Source: Celeribacter baekdonensis
GTDB taxonomy: Bacteria > Pseudomonadota > Alphaproteobacteria > Rhodobacterales > Rhodobacteraceae
DNA: 64,000 nt
NCBI RefSeq assembly: GCF_003047105.1
Contig: NZ_CP028477.1
Coordinates: 50,507-114,506, forward strand
Reading direction: 5' to 3'
Shown: piece by piece, positions 55,502-64,000 of the stretch
Position numbering within the stretch: position 1 is the first letter of the stretch
Layout of the letters: each line of letters opens with the position of its first letter
The notes under the pieces: generated by a model
Database searches by the model: none
What the model saw: the letters and a program-made list of their open reading frames with translations, nothing else
What the model was told of the DNA's origin: nothing
Translations under genes and position numbers: made by a program

Positions 55502-57673
55502 ATGGCCAAGACCACTACCGGACCGAAACCCGCCACCGCGACGAAAACCGAAGCCGCCGGATTGGCAACGCCCGCCAGCGCTTCCGATATCCGCCTGATC
55601 CCGCTCGACCAGTTGGAACCCAGCCCGCTCAATGTCCGCAAAGTCGCCACAAGTGAGAAGGATGACGCGGAACTCTTCGCAAGTATTCGAGAGACTGGCA
55701 TCAAGCAAAATCTGGTGGTCCATGCGCTGTCAGAGACACGTTTTGCGGTCGATGCTGGTGGTCGCCGTCTCAAGGCGCTGAAGCAGCTTGCCGATGACGG
55801 TATCATCCCCGCAGATCATCCTGTGCCCTGCCTCGTCGAAGATGAGCGCAATGCCATCCTCACCTCCGCCACAGAAAACCTCCAGCGGGTAGCGATGCAT
55901 CCGGCTGACCAATTCGAGGCTTTTGAGGCGATGATCGCCGAGGGACGCAGCGAGGACGAGATTGCGCTGAAGTTCGGCGTTTCCGTCGACCTGGTGCGCC
56001 GCCGCCTCAAACTCGCCCGTGTCGCGCCGGAGATCATCGAGCAGTTTCGCGCGGGCGATTTGACCCTCGAATGCGTGATGGCCTTCACGCTGACCGACGA
56101 CCATGATCGCCAACTGGCGGTCTGGAACGCGGTAAAGGGCGGCTATCACATCCATCCCCAGAGCATCAAACGCCACCTGACCGAGACCGCGCATTCCGCC
56201 AACTCGGCCCTCGGGCGCTTTGTCGGTATCGAGGCCTATGAGGCGGCCGGTGGCGTCCTGCTGCGCGATCTCTTCGACGATCGTGCCAGCGCCCATATGG
56301 AAAACCCCGAGCTCCTAGAGCGTCTCGCCATCGAAAAACTGCAGGCTGCGGCCAAACCCTTCGAGGCGGAGTGGAAATGGGTCGAGGTGCATCTCTCGGT
56401 GGATTACGGCGCGTTTCGCAGTTTCGGGCGGGTCTATCCGCGGGACATCGAACCCGATCCGGACCTGCTTGCCGAAGAAGAGCGTCTCGTCGCACGCGAA
56501 GAAGAACTGGCGGCGCAGAATGACGGTGAGGATTGGACGGACGCCGAGACCGACGAATACTATGCCATCGAGCCGCGTTTGCGTGAGATTGAAGCCCTTC
56601 AGCGCGAACGGCAGCCCTATGCCGACGAGGATCGCGCCATCGCCGGCGTGGTTCTGACCATCGGCCATGACGGGGCGTTGCGCGTCGAGAAGGGCCTCGT
56701 GCGGCCCGAGGATATTCCCGCCGCGCCCGAACCTGACGAGACCACCGCAGATGCGGATGGCGCCCCCTCCCCTGCCCACCCACACGTGACGCCGCCGACC
56801 TCCTCCACGCCGGTGCCGAGCTCCGACCCGGCCGCGACGTTGCGCAAGGCGGACGGGATTTCAGCGAGCCTCGCCGACGATCTGCGTGCGACGCGCCAGC
56901 ATATCCTGCGGGCGCATCTGGCGGCGGATTTCGAGGTGGCGTTCGATGCGATGCTCTATGCGCTCTGCGAGCAGGCTCTGGGGCGGTCCTACAACAACGA
57001 GGCGCTCGACATCTCGATCCGGCCTTTCCAGGCGCAGAACCGCGAGGTGCTGCATGGGGATACTGTCGCCCAGAAGATGCTCGAGGCACTGGAACAGGAC
57101 CTCGCCACCGACTGGATGAAGCTGGAGAAGCCCGAGGACTTCCGTGCGATGTCGGCGCTGCCTGTCGCAGACAAGCAGGCGCTCTTCGCCTGGGCATCAG
57201 GTCTGGCGCTCAAACCGCAGCTTTCCTCCGACAATCGCCCCTCCCCGATCATCGAGGAGATTGGCGCGCGTCTTGACGTCGATTTGGCGGCCTGCTGGCG
57301 CCCGACCGCGCAGAACTACTGGGGTCGGGTCAACAAGGGCCATGCAGTGGCCACGGCGCGCAAGCTGATCGGCGCGGATTACGCCGAGGATCGCAATCGC
57401 GAGCGCAAGGCTGATCTCGCGGCCGCGATGGAGCGGGCTTTCGCGGAAACGGCCGGGCAGACGGAAGGTTTCGACGCCGCCACGGTCGCCAGGACGACAC
57501 GCTGGCTGCCCGAAGGCATGGTGTTTGCCGGTGCGGCGGACGTCGGTGCCGACATGGTTGGTGATGCGTCGGAGACCGACGAAGGGGACGTGCCCGCCAC
57601 CGATCCTCTGACCGAGGCGGAGAGCGACGAACCGTCATCCTTGCCCGCCTTCCTCAGTGGGCATGCGGCCTGA
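55502..57673 (+). CDS. parB: Large ParB/RepB/Spo0J-family protein
   Basis: A 723-residue ParB-family protein. The N-terminal ParB/Srx domain reads QLEPSPLNVRKV ... IRETGIKQNLVVH and ATENLQRVAMHPADQFEAF, then an HTH (DEIALKFGVSVDLVRRRLKLA, about 158-178). The large C-terminal part is acidic and proline-rich in the middle. It is far longer than a typical partition ParB and lacks an adjacent ParA, so it is the plasmid-type large ParB seen upstream of DUF3768/DUF6915 genes. A role in plasmid maintenance or transcription is likely, not proven. Confidence 0.85.
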   Translation: MAKTTTGPKPATATKTEAAGLATPASASDIRLIPLDQLEPSPLNVRKVATSEKDDAELFASIRETGIKQNLVVHALSETRFAVDAGGRRLKALKQLADDGIIPADHPVPCLVEDERNAILTSATENLQRVAMHPADQFEAFEAMIAEGRSEDEIALKFGVSVDLVRRRLKLARVAPEIIEQFRAGDLTLECVMAFTLTDDHDRQLAVWNAVKGGYHIHPQSIKRHLTETAHSANSALGRFVGIEAYEAAGGVLLRDLFDDRASAHMENPELLERLAIEKLQAAAKPFEAEWKWVEVHLSVDYGAFRSFGRVYPRDIEPDPDLLAEEERLVAREEELAAQNDGEDWTDAETDEYYAIEPRLREIEALQRERQPYADEDRAIAGVVLTIGHDGALRVEKGLVRPEDIPAAPEPDETTADADGAPSPAHPHVTPPTSSTPVPSSDPAATLRKADGISASLADDLRATRQHILRAHLAADFEVAFDAMLYALCEQALGRSYNNEALDISIRPFQAQNREVLHGDTVAQKMLEALEQDLATDWMKLEKPEDFRAMSALPVADKQALFAWASGLALKPQLSSDNRPSPIIEEIGARLDVDLAACWRPTAQNYWGRVNKGHAVATARKLIGADYAEDRNRERKADLAAAMERAFAETAGQTEGFDAATVARTTRWLPEGMVFAGAADVGADMVGDASETDEGDVPATDPLTEAESDEPSSLPAFLSGHAA

Positions 57674-57800
57674 CGAAGCAAACACCGATCTGATTGCCAC
57701 ATGAGCTTTGGGCCGCCCTCACATCGAGGGCGGCTCTTTCCGGCTGACGGGTTGCCTACAGCCGATATCGGATCGGCTGGCCCGTCCCGGAGATATCCCA

Positions 57801-58179
57801 TGACCACCACACTCGACCTTGACCCTGTGCGGGAAGCCGCGCTGATCGCCGCGCAGAATGACGCGTTTCGACGTTCCATCCTTGGCAATACCCCGGTCGC
57901 CGATGCCCCGCAGGGCCAGTTCGTGATGACACGCGGCGTCGCGGCACTTGGGCCCGACGCCCAACTGGAACTCACCGGCCGCGTCGCCGCGTTCGACGGG
58001 TTCAATGCCGATAGCGACCCGCAGGGCTGGCACGAGATGGGGTCATCGAATTCAATGGCACGACGATCTGGTTCAAGCTCGACCTCTATGACGTCGACTA
58101 CCAATACGGCTCGCCGGAGCCCTCCGACCCCGAACAGACGCGGCGGATTCTGACCCTGCTTCTGCCGTCGGAATACTGA
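57801..58179 (+). pseudogene. DUF3768 family protein, apparent single-base frameshift
   Basis: MTTTLDLDPVREA begins the protein, which reads AFDGFNADSDPQGWHEMG, then shifts frame. One extra G in the run at 58039-58042 gives VIEFNGTTIWFKLDLYD and continues to a normal stop at 58179. The result is about 126 residues with all DUF3768 features. Downstream of parB. Function unknown. Confidence 0.78.
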
Positions 58180-58296
58180 CGCCCTCCGTCCCTAATCACC
58201 GCCCCGGACCACCCTTGCACAAAGGGCGGTCCTTTCGGGCTGGCGGGTTTCCAAGGGCCGCGATGGTTGCGTCCCGCCCGCCGCAGGAGACCAGAC

Positions 58297-58593
58297 ATGC
58301 CCAAGACACTCGACTACCAGATCACTCTGTACCCGGCTCATCGCGATGGCGCATTTGTCGTCACCCAGTTCCAGATGTTGGGGAGCTACCCCGAGAAGCG
58401 CGTCCAGGCTGCGGGCATGGATGACCTTATCGACAAGGTGACGCAGTTCGCGATGGAGCATGGCGAGAGCTGCAGTGCCTCGGTGCGCTGCCTCGCCCCG
58501 CGCAAACCGCCCGGGTTCAAACGTGCGACCGAGAACCTCTATTTCAACCTGGTTGACCGGACGACTGAGAAACGCGGCGACGCCGCGGCCTGA
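58297..58593 (+). CDS. Small plasmid protein of unknown function
   Basis: A 98-residue soluble protein (MPKTLDYQITLYPAHRDG...) without a recognised motif, following a purine-rich GGAGA. In a cluster of small plasmid genes after parB. It may be co-transcribed with its neighbours. Confidence 0.6.
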   Translation: MPKTLDYQITLYPAHRDGAFVVTQFQMLGSYPEKRVQAAGMDDLIDKVTQFAMEHGESCSASVRCLAPRKPPGFKRATENLYFNLVDRTTEKRGDAAA

Positions 58594-58671
58594 AGCCTCC
58601 CAACGGAAACCTCCGGGGCGGCCTCGCGCAACGGTCGCCCTCCCTTCCCTTAATTCCAAAGGACCAAAGAC

Positions 58672-59054
58672 ATGACACAAGTGAATGATTTCTACACGCA
58701 GATGCTCGAATCTCAGAGACGGGCTGCCGAACAGCGGGTCGAGACCCGCGCGGCGCTCCTTACCGAGCTGCGCGCCCTCGGTGTGAGGAGCATCAAGGTG
58801 CAATACGAAGGCTACGGCGACTCCGGCAATGTCGAGGATGTCGTCGTGAGCCCTGACACGATCACCCTGACAGAAGAGTTGCGGCACCGGTCGAAGACTT
58901 CGGCTGGGACTTCGCCTATGCGCTGAGCCCCGGTTTCGAGAACAACGAAGGCGGCTATGGCGAACTGACCTGGGCGCTCGAGGTGGACAAGATCGGTGTC
59001 AGCCACTCGAACCGCTATATCGAGACCGACACCACCGAACACGAGGGGCTCTGA
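58672..59054 (+). pseudogene. DUF6878-like protein, apparent single-base frameshift
   Basis: The first frame gives MTQVNDFYTQMLESQRRAAEQ and VQYEGYGDSGNVEDV, then shifts near 58881. In the shifted frame VEDFGWDFAYALSPGFEN and NEGGYGELTWALEVDK follow to the stop at 59054. Restoring one G makes a protein of about 128 residues with the GDSG and ENN(D/E)G(G/A)YGE patterns of DUF6878. Confidence 0.72.
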
Positions 59055-59055
59055 C

Positions 59056-59532
59056 ATGGCGCATCCCCTCCACCACGCCGAAAGCTCTGCCCGCAAGTTC
59101 GGCGGCGTGCCTGAAGATTATCAGCATGTGCATGACTGGTTTGACTCATCCAAAGAGCACCTCGCGATCTTTACGCATCGTGCACACCGGCACCACGCGC
59201 TCGGGATCTTCGAGGCCGAACGACTGTTTGGGCGCAGCCTGACCAACAGCGCTGGCCGGGTCGTCCCGATCCGCTGGATTGGTGAGCAGCATGTGCGCGA
59301 AGACTGTCAGGGCCGTATTCCATCGCTGGCGGATTGGCTCGGACGCATTCAGCCGGAACCATGGATGGCCAATGGCCGGATCGACAACGATCCAACGCAG
59401 ATCGGCAGCGATCCGCGCGCGGCCTGGATCGAAGCAGTCGCCAATCACCAGACCATTCTCGGCTTTGAGGATTGGCTGCTGAAGGTCTCGGTTGAGCACA
59501 CCCAGCATCGCCAGAACCGCGCCGCCGCCTGA
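59056..59532 (+). CDS. DUF6915 family protein
   Basis: A 158-residue soluble protein starting MAHPLHHAESSARKFGG, with HQWFDSSK-like VHDWFDSSKEHLAIFTHRA and HHALGIFEAERLFG, matching the DUF6915 pattern. It begins one base after the DUF6878-like gene stop. Function unknown; common on alphaproteobacterial plasmids. Confidence 0.8.
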   Translation: MAHPLHHAESSARKFGGVPEDYQHVHDWFDSSKEHLAIFTHRAHRHHALGIFEAERLFGRSLTNSAGRVVPIRWIGEQHVREDCQGRIPSLADWLGRIQPEPWMANGRIDNDPTQIGSDPRAAWIEAVANHQTILGFEDWLLKVSVEHTQHRQNRAAA

Positions 59533-59637
59533 GCCGCCGGGCGGCAAGCTTACGAACCATCTGACCACGTCCAGATCGACCCGCTCGAGCCGCAACCGGC
59601 TCAGCGGGTCGATTTCGTTTCAAGAAAGGAGATCGAG

Positions 59638-60308
59638 ATGCACGACCCGGTCCATCAGGAGGCCTACCAGGGCCACACCATCAAAATCTACCATGATCCC
59701 GATACTGAGAGCCCACGGGAGTGGTCCAATCTCGGCACGCTGATTTGCTGGCACCGACGCTATCGGCTGGGTGACAGCCATCAGTTCGACAACCCCGAGG
59801 CGTTCCTGCGCGACCTCTCGGGCGTCTCGGCGCTGAGGGAACTTTCAATCGAACAGCTGCGCGACCGCGCGCGCGCAAGGCAATCCTTTTGCCCGTGTTT
59901 CTCTATGATCACTCTGGCCTCGCGATGAACACCATCGGTTTCACTGCCCGTGGGATTCCGGTCAGGTGGGCTTCATCTACGTGACGCTCGCGGCGGTCCG
60001 GACGGAGTTTGGCGTGGAACGTGTCACCAAGGCGTTGCGCGAAAAGGCCGAAGACATCCTGCGCGGTGAAATCGTCAGCTACGACGCCTATCTCGACGGC
60101 GGGTCTATGGCTATGTGATTGAGCAGGACGGCGAAGAGGTCGATGCCTGCTGGGGGTCGTCGGCGATTATGTGACCGACTGTTTGCCGGAGGCACGGCGT
60201 GCGGTGCCTGATCATGAGCCGAAACAGTCAACATATTCCGATATGGCTCAGGCCACCCATAGGCAAATCGGTCTGCTACGGCGGGCAGGATTTACAGCGC
60301 GGCCTTAG
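59638..60308 (+). pseudogene. Uncharacterised plasmid protein with several frame disruptions
   Basis: The start MHDPVHQEAYQGHTIKIYHD and the segments VFLYDHSGLAMNTIGF, PWDSGQVGFIYVTLAAV, IEQDGEEVDAC and YVTDCLPEARRAVPDHE form one plausible protein, but need at least three frame changes (for example near 59870, 59950 and 60105, and in the G5 run at 60152-60156). I do not know a family name with certainty. Confidence 0.55.
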
Positions 60309-60438
60309 CAAGCTTGATGTTCCGTCAATGCTGCAATGCAGAAATAACATAGGGCAGCTATTGTGCAGGCGCAGCATGGCCCCTATCTTAAGTCATGTGA
60401 TCAGTTCCTCCTCCTCCCTGAGCTGATCCAGAATAATC

Positions 60439-60478
60439 GGCGGCATCCACCTCCTCCCGGATGCCGCCTTTTTATTTT
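60439..60478 (+). terminator. Rho-independent terminator
   Basis: GGCGGCATCC (60439-60448) and GGATGCCGCC (60459-60468) form a perfect 10-bp stem with a 10-base loop, followed by TTTTTATTTT. It ends the parB-side gene cluster. The rest of the gap, 60309-60604, holds no gene that I can see. Confidence 0.85.
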
Positions 60479-60604
60479 GTGGCGATTTCACAATCGGCGG
60501 ATTCGGGCCACTAAACGCTCAACACTCTGAGGTATCAACAGGTTTTAGAACTCGGTTGTGTTCGATGTCTGGCTGCAGGTCTCTCGAACAGCAACAGAAG
60601 TTCC

Positions 60605-61459
60605 CTACCTGAGACTGGCTTGTAATACGGCGCTCATCGTTTGCGGTGTCCGCCCGAGGATACGTGACAGTGTGGGATCGACCGTTGAGAATTCACCCGC
60701 CCGCGCCGCGCGGTAGTAGCCCAACATAACGGCGGTTGAGCCTTCTGGAACACCGGAGGCCCGCGCATTTGCTTGCAGGACATCTTCGCTGATCAAAACG
60801 CGTTCGACAGGCCTGCCCATTATCTGACCCGCGCGCTCCGCCAGCTCGGCAAGGTCGAGCGCTTCAGCCCGGTCAACGGCGGCGTCGGGCCGTCAATCAC
60901 CTCCTGCCCGCGAGCAAGGCTGCATCCACCGCAGCGAGATCGTCATGGGTCGTCCACGCGACTTTCCCATCTTGCGGGGCAGCCAATCGCCCCGCTTTCA
61001 AGCCTTGGCATTCATCATCACGGCACTCGCCGCGTAAAACCGTGGCGCAAGGCCGTCCATGACATCCCCGATGTCGCGAGCATCGCTTCCGTTGCCGCAT
61101 GATCGCGACCCGGAGAGAAATGCGAGTCCGGCGAACTGGACACCTGACTGGTGTAAAATATGCGTTCCACCCAATGTCGCGGCCACGTCGATGGCCGTCG
61201 CGTGTTGTGGCAAAGGATTTCCCCCGCTCGCTGCAGCGTTCGAAGACACGAGAAGCAAGTGTTCGGCCCCGTCCCAAGCGTGGCGCAAACTTCTGGATCG
61301 TTATAATCGCCTTGGCGTACGCGCACACCAAGCGCCGTGAATGCCTCGGCATTTGTGGTGTCGCGGACACTGATCCGATGCGCTCGGCGGCGACGTGATG
61401 CAGCAGATTTCAACAATTTTGCGGCCAAGCTGGCCCGTTGCCCCGGTCACAATCAACAT
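60605..61459 (-). pseudogene. Disrupted NmrA-like SDR oxidoreductase
   Basis: The N-terminal NAD(P)-binding motif MLIVTGATGQLGRKIVE is at 61459; fragments SVRDTTNAEAFTALGVRVRQGDY, LLVSSNAAAS, DDLAAVDAALLAG and RVLISEDVLQANARASGVPEG lie in alternating frames to the end. Together they resemble an atypical SDR of the NmrA/QorB kind (about 285 residues), which probably used NADPH on a quinone or as a redox sensor. At least four frame changes are needed. Divergent from a LysR gene. Confidence 0.6.
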
Positions 61460-61581
61460 GGCTTTGTCCTTTCCATTTCTGTTTGCCGGACCCACATATC
61501 GGCCGGCACCGGTTACACTAGGAGTATCCACTGTTCTTTGTGCCTTTGATAATCTGACAAATATCGAATAGTCTGTTCTCC

Positions 61582-62481
61582 ATGAAGAACAGTATATCCA
61601 AGACGATCTGATCGTGTTTTTGACGGTCCTTGACGAGGGGGGCTTTCGAGCGGCGCGCGGCGTCTCGGGGTTGCGCCGTCAAACGTCAGCACGACGGTGT
61701 CCCGCATCGAGACACAGCTCGGTGTCCGCTTCTGTTGCGCACGACGCGCAGCATGCGGGCGACGGACCAAGGCCTAGCACTGGCCGCACGGATCGCGCCA
61801 CTGATGGCCGAGGTGCGCGCGCTTGTGCTGAAACTGCAAGCTCGACGGGTCGGGTGAGCGGCCGGTTGAAGATCAATGTGCCGGGCGCGGTCATGCCGAT
61901 ATCCTGCCGCCTATTATGGCCGCGTTTCAGCATCGACACCGGCTGTGGAGGTCGAGCTTGTTGTCGACAACGGCTTGGTCGATATTGTTGCGTCTGATTG
62001 CGATGCGGGAATTCGCTACGGCGCATCGCTTGAAAAGGACATGATCTCCATCCCCATTGGACGCGCCGCAGCAGATCGCGCTCGCCGCCTCGCCCGCTAT
62101 GTGGAGGCACATGGTTGCCCAGAGACTCCTGCACAACTGACCACCCATGATGCGATCCGATATCGCTGCCGGGTGGCCTCTGCTCCGTGGACATTGCAAG
62201 CCGGAGGTAAGGCCATCACGGTCGAGCCTGCCACACGCTTGGTCCTCAGCGTGAATGCCCTGAACTCTGGGTTGAGTTATGCCAGGGCGGGAATGGGGAT
62301 CATCGCCATGTTCCGCAATTGGCTCGAGGACGATTTTCGCGCACAGACGCTTGTGCCGATCCTGAAAGAGCACTGGCATCCTTTGGATGGGCCAAGGCTC
62401 TACTACCCCAACCGGTTTACATCCAACGCGTTACGGGCATTCATTGAGACCTGCCAGAGTAAGGTCTCTGGGGATGAATAA
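61582..62481 (+). pseudogene. Disrupted LysR-type regulator
   Basis: LIVFLTVLDEGGF begins a LysR HTH domain, followed in other frames by RTTRSMRATDQGLALAAR, GRVSGRLKINVPGAV, VEVELVVDNGLVDIVASDCD, GIRYGASLEKDMI and a long intact end LSVNALNSGLSYARAGMGII. The order and content are those of a LysR effector domain. Several single-base losses break it. Divergent from the SDR gene, which it probably controlled. Confidence 0.62.
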
Positions 62482-62639
62482 GGTTGCAAATTACCAGTGA
62501 AAATTCGGCTGCTAGCACATTCTCTGTGAGCGCTGTTAGGACTGCCCAAAAGAGCGAGAGGCAGGGCGGGAGGGGTGACCCCTCCGGGTGAGAGAGTGCG
62601 CACGGGGTTTTGGGGCCAACCCTCAACTCCGAGATTGCG

Positions 62640-64000
62640 ATGAACGCTTACCCCCATTCGCCCGCTTGCGCCCGAGCCGAGGCCCTGTCCGCCGGAAGCC
62701 TCGCGCTTCTCGCACAACCTGATCCAGGCTGCGAAAACCCTCGTGCCGCAGTTCGAAGCGGGCAAACCCGTCGATGCTGCAGCCCTGCGCGCCGCGATGG
62801 AAGATGCCTTTGGCGCTAGCGACACGAGCGGCGCCTGGGTCTGGAAGGATGCTATGAGGCAGCCGAGATGCCCAGATCCTGATTCTTTGGCGCTACGGCG
62901 CATTGATGCAGCGCCAGGCCGCCTCACCGCAGGCCTTCCTCACCATGATCGAACGCCTGGCCAGTCTGGCCCCGCCCCACACACGACGTTCCGAAGACAG
63001 TGTGGCGTTTGCAACAATTCTCGACCCCCTACCCTTGCGGCCATTGTCGCGCAGGTTGCTGGGCTGCATGCTGACGATCTGGTGCTCGAGCCTCGGCGGG
63101 CACCGGCATGCTGGCGATCTTCGCGCGGATCGCAGGCGCGCGACTGGCGTTGAACGAGCTTGCGGAAACCCGCCGCGCCTTGCTGGGGCACCTGTTCCCG
63201 AACACCGTCGTGTCGGATCACGATGCCGCTCGATCGACGATCGTCTCGACGGTCGATCACGCTTCTGTCATCGTAATGAACCCGCCGTTTTCGGCTGCGA
63301 ACCATGTTGAAGGCCAATTCCGGCAGGCCACCAGCCAGCATGTCCTGTCCGTCTTGGCGCGCCTCGCGCCGGGTGGGCGCCTTGTCGTCATCACTGGCGA
63401 GAGTTTTCGACCTTCCGCGAAATCCTTCCAGTCGACCTTTCAGCGGATCGCTTTCAAGCGCCGATGTAGTGTTTTCCGCGCGATTGAGGGCAAGGTCTTC
63501 GCGCGACATGGCACCACGGTCGACACGCGGCTCACCGTGATCGACAAGTGCGCGGTCGACGAACTTGAGACCCCAAAGGTCGACATCGACGCCGCCTATC
63601 ATCCGATCTGTGACACGACCGCTGAACTTCTCTCCGCAGTTCTCACTCATTGCCCCGAGCGCCAGAGTCCCCAGCCAGCCCGACTAGTTCGGCGCTATCG
63701 GTGCCATCCCGACCGACGCGCATCAACTTGCACGCCCTGCGCAACGCCGCTCGCAAGGAATCTCGTGCCCTCGCTGAGGAACGGGCAAAGCACCCGTTCG
63801 ACGACATCGAGACGGCCTTGCTCGACTACCTACCGAAAGCTTGGAGCGAACCCGACGGCACGCTGCAGGATGCCGTCTACGAAGCCTATGATCTTCAGGC
63901 GATCCGGATCGACCCGCGCGCGGAGCATCCGACAGCACTTGTCCAATCCGCCGCCATGGCCTCGTGCCACCACCCGTGCCGAGCTACCGTCCCGTCTTGC
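62640..64000 (+). pseudogene. Start of a large plasmid methyltransferase/strawberry-notch-type helicase protein, frame-disrupted and cut by the window end
   Basis: Segments in three frames form one protein: MNAYPHSPACARAEALSA, HNLIQAAKTLVPQFEAGK, LTMIERLASLAPPHTRRSED, LAAIVAQVAGLHADDLVLEP, IFARIAGARLALNELAETR, VIVMNPPFSAANHVEGQF, FQSTFQRIA and TVDTRLTVIDKCAVDELE. The NPPF motif is that of an N6-adenine methyltransferase. Large plasmid proteins of this kind carry a strawberry-notch helicase further on, which would be beyond 64000. At least five frame changes are needed. Confidence 0.6.

Noticed and set aside
1..64000. CRISPR arrays, tRNA or rRNA genes
   Set aside because: No regularly spaced direct repeats and no tRNA or rRNA signatures were seen on reading.

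Overview
The window looks like part of a large conjugative plasmid from a Rhodobacteraceae-type alphaproteobacterium. The evidence is high GC, a VirB/VirD4 type IV secretion locus with its own relaxase, a very large ParB-family protein followed by DUF3768/DUF6878/DUF6915-type plasmid genes, and catabolic genes of Roseobacter-like organisation. I recognised no rRNA, tRNA, CRISPR array or intact insertion sequence.

Layout. (1) 0-4.2 kb: a relaxosome-side gene end, a VirD2-like relaxase and the VirD4 coupling protein. (2) 4.2-15 kb: a defence-like cargo block between virD4 and virB11. It holds an HNH nuclease, a WYL-domain regulator divergent from an sbcD-sbcC-small CxxC protein operon, an 82-residue protein with an internal duplication, and a Gabija-like OLD nuclease/UvrD helicase pair. 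(3) 15.3-26.7 kb: the virB operon on the minus strand, reading virB1-like, virB2, virB3, virB4, virB7-like lipoprotein, a VirB5-like protein carrying a lytic transglycosylase domain, virB5, an unknown, virB6, virB8, virB9, virB10, virB11. (4) 26.8-28.2 kb: small plasmid genes and an AT-rich junction. (5) 28.2-55.3 kb: a catabolic island. (6) 55.5-64 kb: parB, small plasmid genes, a disrupted SDR/LysR pair and the start of a very large methyltransferase/helicase gene.

The catabolic island appears to encode the upper and lower pathway from styrene to central metabolism. StyA/StyB epoxidise styrene, StyC isomerises styrene oxide to phenylacetaldehyde and StyD oxidises this to phenylacetate. PaaK makes phenylacetyl-CoA, PaaABC(D)E epoxidises the ring, PaaG isomerises, PaaZ opens the ring, and a bifunctional FadJ-like enzyme with a PaaJ/PcaF thiolase completes beta-oxidation. 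PaaI, PaaY and PaaN are accessory. An OmpW/AlkL-like porin and a complete LivKHMGF transporter are candidate uptake functions. Three regulators (TetR/PaaR type, PaaX, LysR) sit in the island. A shared motif, TTGA(C/T)CGACC, lies in the paaN-paaG, paaJ and styA promoter regions and suggests one repressor ties both pathways together.

A technical caveat: many otherwise well-conserved genes (virB5, virB7, virB4, livF, styD, several 58-64 kb genes) are interrupted by an apparent single-base loss, usually in a G/C run. This looks more like sequence error than decay, although real inactivation cannot be excluded, above all in the 59.6-64 kb stretch where disruptions are dense.
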